The notes under the pieces: generated by a model
The model's input: the letters and a program-made list of their open reading frames with translations, nothing else
Database searches by the model: none
Told to the model about the DNA's origin: nothing
In this document: piece after piece, positions 1 through 8,084 of the stretch
Layout of the letters: every line of letters begins with the position of its first letter
Position numbering within the stretch: the stretch's first letter is position 1
Source: DASYQD01 sp963837455
GTDB taxonomy: Bacteria > Acidobacteriota > Thermoanaerobaculia > Multivoradales > JAIOJS01
Direction: 5' to 3'
Assembly (NCBI GenBank): GCA_963837455.1
Contig: CAWINM010000006.1
Span: forward strand, 1 to 64,000
DNA: 64,000 nucleotides
Made by a program: the position numbers and the translations under genes

Positions 1-2
1 CG

Positions 3-520
3 AGGCTCGAGAGGGACAAGAGCGTCCTCAGAGATGGCGCGCGGATTCAAGTCGGCTGGGTACTGCTGACGGTGCGTGAATCAGCTGGTGTTGTTTCCCT
101 TCTTGGCCCGAGCTTCGGTCGCGATCCGTTGCGAGAGCTGACGCGCGATCTTAGTGTGCCTCTCGAAGTCAGGCCAAGCAAAATGATGTGCTGCGAACGG
201 TGGGAGTCGAAGGAGAGCCGGTCAGCTTCTGCGACAAGGTTGTCCTAGCAAAAGGAGTGCTAGGGAAGAGCCACATTTACCTCGAGCGGACTGCGGATCG
301 ATCCGAAGGTGATTCGGGTTGGTACATTGGGGCAGTTGACGAGGACGCGTCCCACCGAGAGCTTGAAGCAAGGATGGTCTTCGAGTTGCTGGAGCTGAGA
401 CCGGCACTCCTACAGGTGCTGGCTTTGCCTTCTGGCCATCTCGTTGTCTTTAGACGCGACGCCATAGAGGCGGTTCTGAATCCGGAAGACCAGAACCTGT
501 GGCCGACGCAGGTCATATAG
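3..520 (+). pseudogene. DUF2185/Imm33-like immunity protein, frameshifted and cut by the window edge
   Basis: An open frame enters from the left edge and reads a plausible N-terminal part with VGWVLLTVRE and GPSFGRDPLRELT. The natural continuation is one frame over, from about 182 to the stop at 518-520, with KVVLAKGVLGKSHIYLE, DSGWYIGAVDE and LPSGHLVVF. The DSGW motif and the C-terminal layout resemble DUF2185 (Imm33), immunity proteins of polymorphic toxin systems. The frame switch falls near 176-190. A GTG at 188 could start the second part alone, but the upstream frame makes sense as protein, so I read this as one gene with a one-base slip. It sits just upstream of a toxin-like metallopeptidase. 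Family assignment is from motif memory, not a search. Confidence 0.55.
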
Positions 521-866
521 GCCGATGACTCCCCTGAGTTCTCGAGTTCAGATCGGGCACCTCCATGACGATGAAGAGCGACTGGCCGTTCAGCTGGATT
601 CCCGCGACCAAGTATTACGAAGAACACGTTATTCGCCATGGTGGTGCCGCGACGGGCGAACCGTTCGAGACGAAGAGTGGACACACCGAGGTGGTCTACG
701 ATCGAAGGGCGCTCGCCGCAGGCAGCACATGGGAGGCCGAAGCCGCCTATGGAATCCCGTTTGACCAGGATGTGACGATCGTCCACGAGCTAGGGCATGG
801 GCTATCGCATATCGATGACAAGTCTCAGTACTTCAACGTCTGGTCGGTTGAAACCGAGAATCAGCT

Positions 867-892
867 TACTCATAGCTGCGAAACTTAGGACG
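867..892 (+). repeat. IS630 left inverted repeat
   Basis: Begins TACTCAT and contains CTGCG and AACTT. It pairs with 1967-1992 in inverted orientation with four mismatches. The first two bases are the TA target copy. Confidence 0.85.
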
Positions 893-913
893 CATTGAGA
901 CGTACTAGAGTGC

Positions 914-1960
914 ATGGACTTGAGCACGCGGCGCGACGCACGGAGTCTTTCTCATTCCACCCTGGAGGAGATGCGCCGGTTGGCTGTTCGTCGCGTGTTG
1001 GCTGGCGCGAGCCAAGCGGCAGTGAGTGCCAGCATCGAGGTGCATCCGCGGACGGTTTCCAAATGGATGGCTTGGCACAGGGCCAAGGGTGCAGTGGCGC
1101 TGGCGAGCCGTCGCTCGAGTGGGCGTCCGCCGGCCTTGCGCAGCGAGGAAGTCGAAGAACTGCGGCGCATCATCGTGGGCAAGAACCCGCTGCAGTTGAA
1201 CTTCGGCACGGCGCTTTGGACGATTCCCATCCTTCAGCAGTTGATCGCCAGCAAGTTCGGAAGAGCGCTCCACGGGACGACCATCGGCCGGCTGCTGCAT
1301 CGCATTGGGCTGACACCGCAACGACCCACGCGCCGGGCGTTCCAGCGCGACGATCTCGAGTGTCAACGCTGGGCCAGTGAGCAGTTTCCTGCGATCGTGA
1401 GGCGGGCCAAGAAGCTCCAGGCGTCGCTGCTGTTCGTGGACGAGGCTGGCGTCCATGAGAACGCCCCCGTAGGTACGACATGGGCAGAGCGCGGGCACCG
1501 ACCGACGATTCGCGCTAGCGGCAGTCGTCGGAAGGTCAATGTGATCTCGGCGATCAGCCCGCGCGGCCGTTTCTGGTTCCGTTGCTTCAAGGGAATGCTC
1601 AACTCGCCCAAGTTCGTCGAGTTCCTTGCAGCGATGCTCCACGATCTGCGCGGGCGAATCCTCCTGGTGATCGATCGTCATCCGGCGCACACGGCCGCTG
1701 CCACTCGGCGCTTTCTCCTCGCCAACGCCGATCGCCTCGAAGCGCACTACCTCCCGGCCTACGCACCGGATATGAACCCCGACGAACACGTCTGGGCTCA
1801 CCTCAAGGGCCTGTTTCGCCGAGCGCCACTGCAGCAGGGCGAAGACCTGCACGATTCCGTGGCTGAGGCCATGACCGAGATCGCAGCCGACCGCGATCTT
1901 CTTCGCAGCTTCTTCAAGCATCCCGAAGTCGCTTACGTCAAGGCTGCATTGAAATGGTAG
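914..1960 (+). CDS. IS630-family transposase
   Basis: A 348-residue protein with an N-terminal helix-turn-helix region (about residues 15-75; EVHPRTVSKWMAWH) and a second winged-helix-like part before the catalytic domain. The DDE residues are readable as D176 in FVDEAGVHE, D254 in VIDRHPAH and E291 in YAPDMNPDEHVWAH, all diagnostic for IS630/Tc1-mariner enzymes. Length and motif spacing are normal and no frameshift is present, so the enzyme may be functional. It catalyses cut-and-paste transposition at TA sites. ATG at 914 lies 22 bases inside the left repeat. Long antisense frames over the same stretch are shadows. Confidence 0.95.
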   Translation: MDLSTRRDARSLSHSTLEEMRRLAVRRVLAGASQAAVSASIEVHPRTVSKWMAWHRAKGAVALASRRSSGRPPALRSEEVEELRRIIVGKNPLQLNFGTALWTIPILQQLIASKFGRALHGTTIGRLLHRIGLTPQRPTRRAFQRDDLECQRWASEQFPAIVRRAKKLQASLLFVDEAGVHENAPVGTTWAERGHRPTIRASGSRRKVNVISAISPRGRFWFRCFKGMLNSPKFVEFLAAMLHDLRGRILLVIDRHPAHTAAATRRFLLANADRLEAHYLPAYAPDMNPDEHVWAHLKGLFRRAPLQQGEDLHDSVAEAMTEIAADRDLLRSFFKHPEVAYVKAALKW

Positions 1961-1966
1961 TGGTCA

Positions 1967-1992
1967 CGTCCCAAGTTACGCAGACATGAGTA
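1967..1992 (+). repeat. IS630 right inverted repeat
   Basis: Reverse complement matches 867-892 at 22 of 26 positions. It ends in the second TA copy at 1991-1992. It starts 7 bases after the transposase stop. Confidence 0.85.
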
Positions 1993-2089
1993 GGGCGCGA
2001 CGAGGCGAGCACACATTCAGGACCAGCGAGAATCCGTTCAACAAAGATCCGAAGACTCTGGTACCTGAGAAGAAGAAGAGGGAATAGCG

Positions 2090-2494
2090 GTGGATGGTTT
2101 GAGGGTCGGCGGGCGCTGGGCGGGCGTGTTGGCGTTGCTCTTGCTCGCCGGTGTTTTGTTGGGCTCTCCTCAACTTCGGGTGGGTAGCTGGGGAACGGCC
2201 TATGGAAGGCGCGGAAGTCCCCAACCGCCGGCCGCCCAAGGACTTCCGCCCCTCCCACAGGCCCGGCGGCGAGGGGCGAGACCGTGCAAGGAGTTGAACG
2301 GGGCCGTGCTGCACGGGCCCTTGCGGCGCAAGGGCATGGGCGGCTCTACCAGCGAGAGCGGCCGTCGAGCGCGCCCCCACAGGCCGCTCACGAAGGGCGC
2401 GCAGGATTCGGGGGCCACGACGCTCCGCCTAACCGGCTCAGATACAAGCACTTCGGAGGATTCGGAAGCGGTTGTTGACCCACCCGAAGTCTAG
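2090..2494 (+). CDS. Hypothetical small protein with N-terminal signal or membrane segment
   Basis: GTG at 2090 starts two bases after the stop of the rebuilt metallopeptidase, suggesting one operon before the IS insertion. Residues 10-27 (WAGVLALLLLAGVLLGS) are a hydrophobic signal or anchor segment. The remainder is Arg/Pro/Gly-rich without a recognisable fold. Another frame over 2190-2270 reads more naturally, so a frameshift after the signal segment is possible. An exported immunity or accessory protein for the upstream peptidase is conceivable from position alone. I do not recognise the family and cannot confirm that the annotated C-terminus is real. Confidence 0.35.
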   Translation: MDGLRVGGRWAGVLALLLLAGVLLGSPQLRVGSWGTAYGRRGSPQPPAAQGLPPLPQARRRGARPCKELNGAVLHGPLRRKGMGGSTSESGRRARPHRPLTKGAQDSGATTLRLTGSDTSTSEDSEAVVDPPEV

Positions 2495-2503
2495 GAGAGG
2501 CTT

Positions 2504-3178
2504 TTGTTGTGGCCAGGTACAGTGATGTGGTTGCATCCAATTGTGCTTGTCGTGGTCACAATTCTTAGCCGGTTTCTTGCCTCCGATCGTCCTGACTTCC
2601 AGCGCTCAGCAGTCCTGACTCTTCTCGTGTTGGTGCTGATGCGGCTTTGTGGCCCCGTTCAGACCTTCGCGGTTGGTAGCAGCAGCTCATTGTTCGACGG
2701 AAGGGCGGTCGCTGTCTTTGTCGCCTCGCTAGTGGCATTGGTTCAGACATCGAGCGAGTTACGGGCAAGATCTAGACCTGCGACTGCGGTCGCAGCCGCG
2801 GCCGCCGCGGCTTTTCTGCTTCCGATCCATGACGTGAACTTGCTATCGCTCAGGCCACCGCTGGTGATCCAACTTGCGCTCATTGTGCTCCCCTCGCTTC
2901 TCGCCCTCGTGGTGCCAGTTGCTCAAATGTCCAGGGTTCAGCTGAGCGTCTACTGTGTCGTCGAGCCGATCGGGGTCTTAACATTGGTGTGGCTCTTGGC
3001 CGTACCGTTTGTCAAGGACGATGGAGTGGCCTGGCCGTGGCTCACAAGTTATCTCTTATCGAGGTTCGGCATTCCAGCGAGCATTGCCGCATTGGCCATG
3101 CTTGGATGGCCTGCGGCCTGGCTCGGTGCCAGAACCAGTCAGAGTCAAGAAACAGCGGAGGGCGCGCCCGGAGCCTAA
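2504..3178 (+). CDS. Hypothetical polytopic membrane protein
   Basis: A 224-residue hydrophobic protein with about six predicted membrane segments, for example HPIVLVVVTILSRFLA, AVLTLLVLVLMRL, AVAVFVASLVALVQ, LALIVLPSLLALVVPVA and VLTLVWLLAVPFV. The start is TTG at 2504; GTG 2522 or ATG 2525 would give nearly the same protein. It follows the preceding small ORF by nine bases. GC content is lower than in the surrounding chromosomal genes. No family is recognised. In a toxin-immunity neighbourhood, a membrane immunity protein is one option, but that is inference. The C-terminus runs into the start of a repeat cluster (GGTGCCAGAACCAGTC at 3125). Confidence 0.55.
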   Translation: MLWPGTVMWLHPIVLVVVTILSRFLASDRPDFQRSAVLTLLVLVLMRLCGPVQTFAVGSSSSLFDGRAVAVFVASLVALVQTSSELRARSRPATAVAAAAAAAFLLPIHDVNLLSLRPPLVIQLALIVLPSLLALVVPVAQMSRVQLSVYCVVEPIGVLTLVWLLAVPFVKDDGVAWPWLTSYLLSRFGIPASIAALAMLGWPAAWLGARTSQSQETAEGAPGA

Positions 3179-3434
3179 CGGGGTGCCGGGGAGCCTAACG
3201 GGGTGCCAGCCTCTTCGCGAGATCGTCACTTCGGCCTCAGGATCCCAGCCCTGAACGGTGCCATGCGCCAGTCAGAGAGTCCGGTGGGCTGTCCCTCCAA
3301 CCGTCCAGCGGGGATTGGGGTGGGTGGGAGGGGGTTATTCTGCTCGACTTCGCTCCGCGGACCGGCTGGAGAGCGTTGGAATGTCACATGTAAGGCCGGT
3401 CAGGTGCGGCCGCGGGCGCCCGGTGCCACGCACC
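3125..3434. repeat. Cluster of GGTGCCA-type repeats
   Basis: Related units begin at 3125, 3258 and 3422 with the pattern GGTGCCAYGCRCCAGTC, and a fourth partial unit is at about 4216-4240 (CACCAGTCAGAGAGTCCGGT, shared exactly with 3267-3286 apart from one base). Inside the cluster, GAGCCTAACGGGGTGCC is repeated directly at 3171-3187 and 3191-3207. The unit at 3422 is close to a palindrome. No gene is recognised from 3180 to 3570. This looks like a decayed repeat or mobile-element end region. Confidence 0.6.
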
Positions 3435-3572
3435 AGTCTGCAGAGCCCCTCTAGGGAGCCGAGCCCTCTGCATCGCTCGGTGTCGGCGCCGTTGGGCGCT
3501 GCCAAAGCGCGCTGATCCGTAGCAAGTCTCGCGGCTCCGTTTCCGTCTGTAGTCAGTGGGGGGCCACAGACG

Positions 3573-4172
3573 ATGGCGGAGCGCGCGTGGGGACTGTCTT
3601 TCCTGGTGGAGGGCCTGCGGGATTCGACCCGCGGCCTGGTGGCGCACGAGCACGCGGGGCGCGCGGTGGAGGTGAGCGCCCCGGCGGAACTCGCCGCCGG
3701 TCGAGCGCTGCTGCTTTCGCTCGCCGCCGACGTCATCGTGCGTGGCCACCACTTCGCCGCCGGCGAGGAGATTCCGTACGGCGGCGAGACGCTGCGCCTC
3801 GCGGAGTCGACGCTCGAGGTGTGGGAGCGGGATCCCTCGAGCGGCGCTTCCACCGCGGAGCACCGCGCCTGCTCGCGACCCTCGAGGAGAGCCGATGATC
3901 GCCGAGGGGGAGAGGTGGCATCCCGATCCGGGCGCGCGTGAGCCGGGCCGCTCTGCGTCTCGGCGCGTGGCGGCGAGGTGCGCACCTGGGGTCTCGCCAC
4001 CATCGACCGCTGCGAGCTGGTCATCCGCGACTGCGCGCCGGCGCTCGTCGAAGAAGCCAAGGCGTTGCTGCGGGACCTCGCTGGCTGGGTGGTCAGCACC
4101 AACGGCCGCCTCGAAGCCGGCGAGGAGATCCGGTGCGGCGACGGCCGCGTGCGCCTGGTCGCCGGCGGCTGA
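3573..4172 (+). pseudogene. Two tandem fragments of one unknown protein family
   Basis: Two segments in the same frame, 3573-3880 and 3978-4172, encode similar sequence. The first has AAGRALLLSLAADVIVRG then AAGEEIPYGGETLRLA; the second has VEEAKALLRDLAGWVVS then EAGEEIRCGDGRVRLVAGG. The shared pattern is ALL-x2-LA-x2-V, then AGEEI, G and RL. The intervening 100 bases contain a stop and shifted frames. This could be a two-domain gene broken in the middle or two neighbouring paralogues. The helix followed by G-x-x-AGEEI vaguely recalls DUF4261-type domains, but I would not name it. High GC and codon use suggest former coding sequence. Confidence 0.4.
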
Positions 4173-4179
4173 ACGGTGC

Positions 4180-4217
4180 CACACATTAGAAGGCTCCTGT
4201 CACACATTAGAAGGCTC
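4180..4217. repeat. 17-bp direct repeat, two copies
   Basis: CACACATTAGAAGGCTC occurs at 4180-4196 and again at 4201-4217, a 21-base period. The low-GC repeat is unlike the surrounding coding remnants and lies directly before the CACCAGTCAGAGAGTCC unit. Two copies only, so not an array. Confidence 0.8.
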
Positions 4218-4399
4218 ATGCACCAGTCAGAGAGTCCGGTGTTTCGATTTGAGCGGGCTTTGAGCGAGCGGCTGGGAGTTTCGAGACTCGCTTTCCGTCT
4301 GAAGCAGGAAGAGGACGGATCCCGCCCGGCGCACCGGCCCGGCCTGCTTATTCGCTGAACGCTGGTGGTCGCCGAGCAGCGGCCCGGCGTGTGGCAGCG

Positions 4400-4918
4400 C
4401 AGCCCGAGCAGTCGATCGGGCGACAACCGCCGAGCGACGACGCGCTCGACAATCGAACCGACCGTCTCCCATGCCACACCGGTCAGCTCGGTGACCTTGG
4501 TCTTGTCGGTGATCTGGGCCAGATAGGCCGCCATCTCCTCGAAGTCCCAGGTGAACCGGCTATCCGCAGCTGCCCAGGGCACTTGCTCTGTGCGGATGCC
4601 GCAGTGCAGGCAGTTGACGCGGCGGGGCTCGCAACCAAGATAGACCCCCGTCCGCCCGAGGCTGAGATGGCGCCATCGCCGCAGCGGCTTGCGATCGTAG
4701 CCAGGACCAATCCGACCGCAGCCACCACACCGCGCCCTACGCCACCGTGGCCTCACGTCGACGTGCCGATCCCCCGTGATCATCACCACCACCTGCCCGA
4801 CCATCAAGCCCGTGATGCCGAGAAGCCGCCGCAGTAGAGTCGTTGCGCGCACAGGTTCTGCTGCCTCCCTGGGTCGTCTGGATAACTCCCCAGAGAAGAC
4901 CAGAGATCCTGTGCGCAC
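4400..4918 (-). pseudogene. ISL3-family transposase, N-terminal fragment
   Basis: About 173 residues of the N-terminal half remain: the zinc-binding part with RARCGGCGRIGPGYD and RRVNCLHCGIRTEQVPWA, then the HTH region KVTELTGVAWETVGSIVERV. Similarity ends after RRLSPDRLLGL, where an intact ISL3 enzyme would continue into its DDE domain. Downstream (4227-4399) the frame reads unrelated or decayed sequence that ends inside the CACCAGTCAGAGAG repeat, so a deleted ISL3 copy whose end is that repeat is possible. ATG 4918 is the longest start; GTG 4852 fits the family better. The catalytic core is missing, so the product cannot transpose. Confidence 0.7.
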
Positions 4919-4984
4919 TTCCAGTCCTGCTCTTCACCCTTAGTTGCTCTCCAAGCTCTTCGCTCTTCGGCACTTGCGCTACGC

Positions 4985-5038
4985 TGTTAGCGGCGGTCAG
5001 GAAGCGCGCGATTCTGGCGGTCTGAGCGCGCGCTGGGT
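4985..5038 (+). repeat. IS21 left terminal inverted repeat
   Basis: Starts TGTTAGCGGCGGTCAG. It pairs with 8206-8259; within the inner 46 bases there are about five mismatches. The stop codon of the third ORF (4987-4989) lies inside this repeat. Confidence 0.8.
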
Positions 5039-5340
5039 GGTGTGAGCGCGGCGTAGCGGCGGGCGATGTAGTCGACGTAGGTGGGGTCGAGCTCGTCGGG
5101 GGCGAGTTGGTCGAGGACGCGGCGGTAGTAGGCAAGAGAGCGGGCCGGGCCGCACGAGGGAGCGGCAGCGAGACGGCGGAGGGTGGCCAGGCGCACGGCG
5201 TGGCGGAGATCGGCGAGGTCGACGCCACGGGCGAAGAGATCCTGGGCCGCCGCCCAGTCGTCGCGCGATGCGCGCGGCGGTGCTCCCGGCTGCGCGAGGT
5301 AGAGGCGAATGACGGCGGCGAGGTAGTGGCGGCGGCTCAT
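4987..5340 (-). CDS. IS21-associated third ORF, unknown function
   Basis: A 117-residue protein whose ATG overlaps the istB stop in an ATGA arrangement (5337-5340), indicating translational coupling. Readable stretches are RDDWAAAQDLFARGVDLADL, RHAVRLATLRRLAA and RSLAYYRRVLDQL. The pattern is helical with a conserved-looking DPTYVDYIARR near the end. I have seen similar small proteins next to transposition genes in high-GC bacteria but know no assigned role. Its end lies in the terminal repeat, so it is part of the element. It might assist transposition or regulate IstA/IstB. Confidence 0.7.
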   Translation of the reverse strand: MSRRHYLAAVIRLYLAQPGAPPRASRDDWAAAQDLFARGVDLADLRHAVRLATLRRLAAAPSCGPARSLAYYRRVLDQLAPDELDPTYVDYIARRYAALTPPSARSDRQNRALPDRR

Positions 5341-6086
5341 GACTTGCGCCTGCGCGCGGCGCGCTCTTGGGCGCGGTGTCGGGCGGCCTCCTTCTGCTCC
5401 TTGTTGCGGTACGACTCGCCCTCGATGGTGACGATCTCGCTCTTGTGGACCAGACGGTCGACGAGGGTGACCACCGAGGTGGCGTTGGGGAAGACCTCGC
5501 TCCACTCCTGGAAGCGCTTGTTGGTGGTGATGAGGATGGGCCGCTGTAGGTAACGGCGGGAGACGATCTCGAAGAGCAGGTCGGCGAGGCGAGAGTCGTA
5601 GGCCAGGTAGCCCACCTCGTCGATGGCGAGTAAGTGCGGGCGACAGAAGAGGGCGAGCTTGCGCTGCAACGAGCTGGAAGTGGTCTGGTCGGCGAGGGTG
5701 TTGAGCAGCTCGGAGGCGGTCAAGAAGCGCACGGTGACGCCGGCGAGCACGGCCTGATGGGCGAGGTTCTTGGCGATCAGAGTCTTGCCCAGGCCGTTGG
5801 TGCCGACGAGCACGACGTTGGTGGCCGCGCGCAGCCAGTCGAGCGAGAAGAGGTCCTCGATCTGCGTGCGATCGATCTTCTTCGGCCAGCTCCAGTCGAA
5901 GTCGGCGAGGGGCTTGAAGGCGCCCAGGCGGGCGCGTCTGAGGCGACGCTCGAGCCCGCGGCGAGCGCGCTCCTCGTGCTCCCAGGCGAGCAGCTGGGTG
6001 AGCCAAGGCTCATGCTGGACTTCCTGCCAGTGGGACAGCAGCCCATGCAGCTTGAGGTCGCGGGCTTGGCGTTCGAGGTCGCTCAC
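5337..6086 (-). CDS. istB: IS21-family ATP-binding helper protein IstB
   Basis: A 249-residue AAA+ ATPase related to DnaC. Walker A is GTNGLGKTLIAKNLA (about residues 95-109) and Walker B is LLAIDEVGYL (about 152-161), followed by the DSRLADLLFEIVSRRY region and the sensor-like ILITTNKRFQEWSEVF. IstB loads and activates the IstA transposase on target DNA. The gene overlaps istA by four bases (6083-6086) and the third ORF by four, so all three are one translationally coupled unit. Length and motifs are normal with no internal disruption. Confidence 0.95.
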   Translation of the reverse strand: MSDLERQARDLKLHGLLSHWQEVQHEPWLTQLLAWEHEERARRGLERRLRRARLGAFKPLADFDWSWPKKIDRTQIEDLFSLDWLRAATNVVLVGTNGLGKTLIAKNLAHQAVLAGVTVRFLTASELLNTLADQTTSSSLQRKLALFCRPHLLAIDEVGYLAYDSRLADLLFEIVSRRYLQRPILITTNKRFQEWSEVFPNATSVVTLVDRLVHKSEIVTIEGESYRNKEQKEAARHRAQERAARRRKS

Positions 6087-7570
6087 GTCTCATCCTCCGG
6101 GTCGTAGTCGGCGAGAGGGTGCGGGTTGACGACGAGATCGCGCACGCGCGGATCGTCGGGGAGCGCCACGGGCAGCGGCGGCGGCTGCCCACGCTGGGCC
6201 CGCCGGCGGTCGAGGACGAGCCGCACGGTGTCGGGGTGCGGCGAGCCGGCGGCGAGCGCCTCGGTGATGGCGACGGTCAGCTCGTCGCGGCCGTGCTCGT
6301 CGAGCAGCCGCAGCAGCGCAGCGACGGCGGACGCAAGGTGATGCTGGCGCTTGGCGAGAGCCACCAGCAGCGGCTGGGCGGCAGGGACGGTGCGCAGCAG
6401 GCGGTCCTGGCCGCGATGTAGGCGTGCTCTCTTCTTGGCGCGGCGCAGCTCGGCGAGGTGTTCCTCGGTCTCGATCAGCTGCCCCTTGTCCCAGCAGCGG
6501 CGGTGGCTGGCGATCTCGACTTCCCGATCGAAGATGCGGACGGTTTGCAGATCCGCCAGCACGGTGAGGGTGCGGTCGATGCGGTCGTGCGGGATCGAGT
6601 AGCGATTGGCGTCGAAGGCGATGTACAGAGTGCGGCGAGCGGTGACGACGACCGTCTCGTGGCACGCAAACGGCGACGGTGGCAGCGGCAAGAGCAGTGG
6701 CTGCTCCTCCCGGAAGGCCTGCTCGACGATGCGCCGACGGTCCTGCGGCCAGCCTCGGTAGCCAGCCACTTCCTGACACCAGCGGCGGGCCTCTGCATTG
6801 AGGGCGTCGAGGGAGAGGTGAGCGCGCAGCGGAAAGAAGGCGCTCCTCAGGTACCGGATCGAGCGCTCGACCCTTCCCTTCTCGTTGCCGCGCCCGGGCG
6901 CCACCGGCCGCGGCTCGTAGCCGTAGGCATCGGCGAGCTCGAGCAGACGGGGATGGAAGCGGATGCCGAGGTCGACGCGCTCGAGCACCGCGCTCTTGAG
7001 ATTGTCGTAGAGCAGGACCCTGGCGCAGCCGCCAAATGCGGTGAAGGCTTCGACGTGGCCGGCGAGGAAGCTCGGCAGCCGTGCGTCGTAGAAGAAGCGC
7101 ACGAAGAGATGCCGCGAGTAGGACAGCACCATGACGAAGGCGAAGAGGCGCCGCACGCCACCCACCACCTGCCGAGCGCCGAAGTCGGCCCAGTCCACCT
7201 GCGCCTGCTCGCCCGGCAGGGTGCGCAGCTCGAAGAATGCCTCGGGCGCCTTGCGCGGCCGCAGGCCCAGCTCGGCGAGGCGGTGGCGGAAGTGGTCGGC
7301 GCCACCCGCGTAGCCTCGCCGGCGGGCCATCTCGTAGAGCTGAGAAGCCGGCAGCGTCGGGAAGCGGCCGAGCTGCTCGCGCAGCCAGGGCACGAAGCCG
7401 TCGAGCATCGAAGGACGGCGCCCCTCATCGCCGTCGGCCTGCTCGGCGCGGCCCAGCACACGCCGCACCGTGCTGTGGTGCACCTCGAGCTGGCGGGCGA
7501 TCCTTCCCGTCGGCCAGCCCTCCGTGGTGGCCAACCGCCGGATCTCTGTCACCAACCGCGGCGGAATCAT
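6083..7570 (-). CDS. istA: IS21-family transposase IstA
   Basis: A 495-residue transposase. The N-terminal HTH (residues 5-45) contains GRIARQLEVHHSTVRRVL. The integrase core shows D126 in QVDWADFG, D189 in LLYDNLKSAV and E235 in EKGRVERSIRYLR, the expected DDE set. The C-terminal part has the beta-barrel-like YIAFDANRYSIPHD of Mu-type/IS21 enzymes. ATG at 7570 is preceded by the Cys-rich ORF that overlaps it in another frame. Intact, so the element may be mobile. The 541-codon antisense frame over this gene is a shadow. Confidence 0.95.
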   Translation of the reverse strand: MIPPRLVTEIRRLATTEGWPTGRIARQLEVHHSTVRRVLGRAEQADGDEGRRPSMLDGFVPWLREQLGRFPTLPASQLYEMARRRGYAGGADHFRHRLAELGLRPRKAPEAFFELRTLPGEQAQVDWADFGARQVVGGVRRLFAFVMVLSYSRHLFVRFFYDARLPSFLAGHVEAFTAFGGCARVLLYDNLKSAVLERVDLGIRFHPRLLELADAYGYEPRPVAPGRGNEKGRVERSIRYLRSAFFPLRAHLSLDALNAEARRWCQEVAGYRGWPQDRRRIVEQAFREEQPLLLPLPPSPFACHETVVVTARRTLYIAFDANRYSIPHDRIDRTLTVLADLQTVRIFDREVEIASHRRCWDKGQLIETEEHLAELRRAKKRARLHRGQDRLLRTVPAAQPLLVALAKRQHHLASAVAALLRLLDEHGRDELTVAITEALAAGSPHPDTVRLVLDRRRAQRGQPPPLPVALPDDPRVRDLVVNPHPLADYDPEDET

Positions 7571-8066
7571 GCCGCCACCGCCGTGAGCGCGGCCGGCGAC
7601 AGCGCAGAAAGTCGTGCCGCAACACCGGCCCGCACGGCTGGCGGCAGAAGGTGCAGCTCAGCGAGGCTCCCGAAGGGATCGGCGCTGCGGTGGCGGATGG
7701 TGTGGTCAGTTGGCTCTCGCATGCTGCCACGCTGCCAGAGCGCGCATCCTGCGGGCTACCCTGATGCGTCACTTTCTGCGCCTCGCCGGCTCGGCGGCGG
7801 CGGTAGGCGGCCTGCCGCTGCGAGTGCATCAGCCGGCCGCGAAAGCTGCGCTGATAGCGCCGGCCCGCCTCGCGCCGACTGCGCTGACGCGCCGCCTGGC
7901 TACAGCGCCGCGAGCAGTACCGCTGCCCTCGATCGCACCACGAGCAGACGTAGGCGGCGCGGTGGCAGCCATCACAAAGCAGGCGCCGACAATCCAGTCG
8001 CAGGGCCGGTGCTCCCGGGCCTGGACTCCGACCTCCAATGCGGCGATGATGGCCGCGCCGGGAGCA
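7571..8066 (-). CDS. Cys-rich zinc-finger-like ORF inside the IS21 element
   Basis: A minus-strand frame open from 8066 (after a TGA at 8067-8069) down to 7425 encodes paired-Cys motifs LLCDGCHRAAYVCSWC, then RGQRYCSRRCSQAARR, basic RYQRSFRGRLMHSQRQ, and finally CTFCRQPCGPVLRHDFL. Four to six CxxC/CxxxC pairs suggest a zinc ribbon or treble-clef protein that binds nucleic acid. No ATG or GTG precedes the first Cys pair in this frame, so the start is unclear (an alternative codon or a slightly truncated 5' end). The frame runs on 146 bases into istA; the natural end is probably near 7570. It lies within the terminal repeats and is likely an IS accessory protein. Confidence 0.5.
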
Positions 8067-8084
8067 TCAGCTCCAGGCTCTGAA

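Larger units (their letters stand above)
867..1992 (+). mobile_element. IS630-family insertion sequence with TA target duplication
   Basis: The element carries one transposase gene and ends in 26-bp inverted repeats (867-892 and 1967-1992) that match at 22 of 26 positions and both include the outer TA dinucleotide. IS630/Tc1-type elements insert at TA and duplicate it. Here TA stands at 867-868 and 1991-1992, and excision of 869-1990 with one TA restores a reading frame. The element is about 1.12 kb between the TAs, the usual size for the family. It looks recent and potentially active. Confidence 0.9.
565..2087 (+). pseudogene. HExxH metallopeptidase (toxin-like), interrupted by IS630 element
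   Basis: The 5' part (565-868) has DVTIVHELGHGLSHID, a classic HExxH zinc-peptidase motif, and is open into the IS630 element. If 869-1990 plus one TA copy is removed, the frame continues at 1993 through RARRGEHTFRTSENPFNK to TAG at 2085-2087. The join ENQLRARRGE resembles the conserved region downstream of HExxH in effector-type metallopeptidases (M91/NleD-like or RHS C-terminal toxins). The rebuilt product is about 133 residues, so it is likely a toxin domain rather than a full secreted toxin. The true 5' end is uncertain: ATG 565 is the first in-frame start and no strong ribosome site is visible. A putative immunity gene precedes it and membrane proteins follow closely. As it stands the gene is broken. 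Confidence 0.6.

Noticed and set aside
905..1921. 338-codon minus-strand frame over the IS630 transposase
   Set aside because: Exact antisense of a gene with intact DDE motifs.
4180..4217. Direct repeats as a possible CRISPR
   Set aside because: Only two units with a 4-base gap; no spacers or cas genes. The same applies to the 15-bp tandem at 21552-21581.
6458..8083. 541-codon plus-strand frame across the istA region
   Set aside because: Antisense to istA and the Cys-rich ORF; no motifs. High-GC codon bias creates such shadows.
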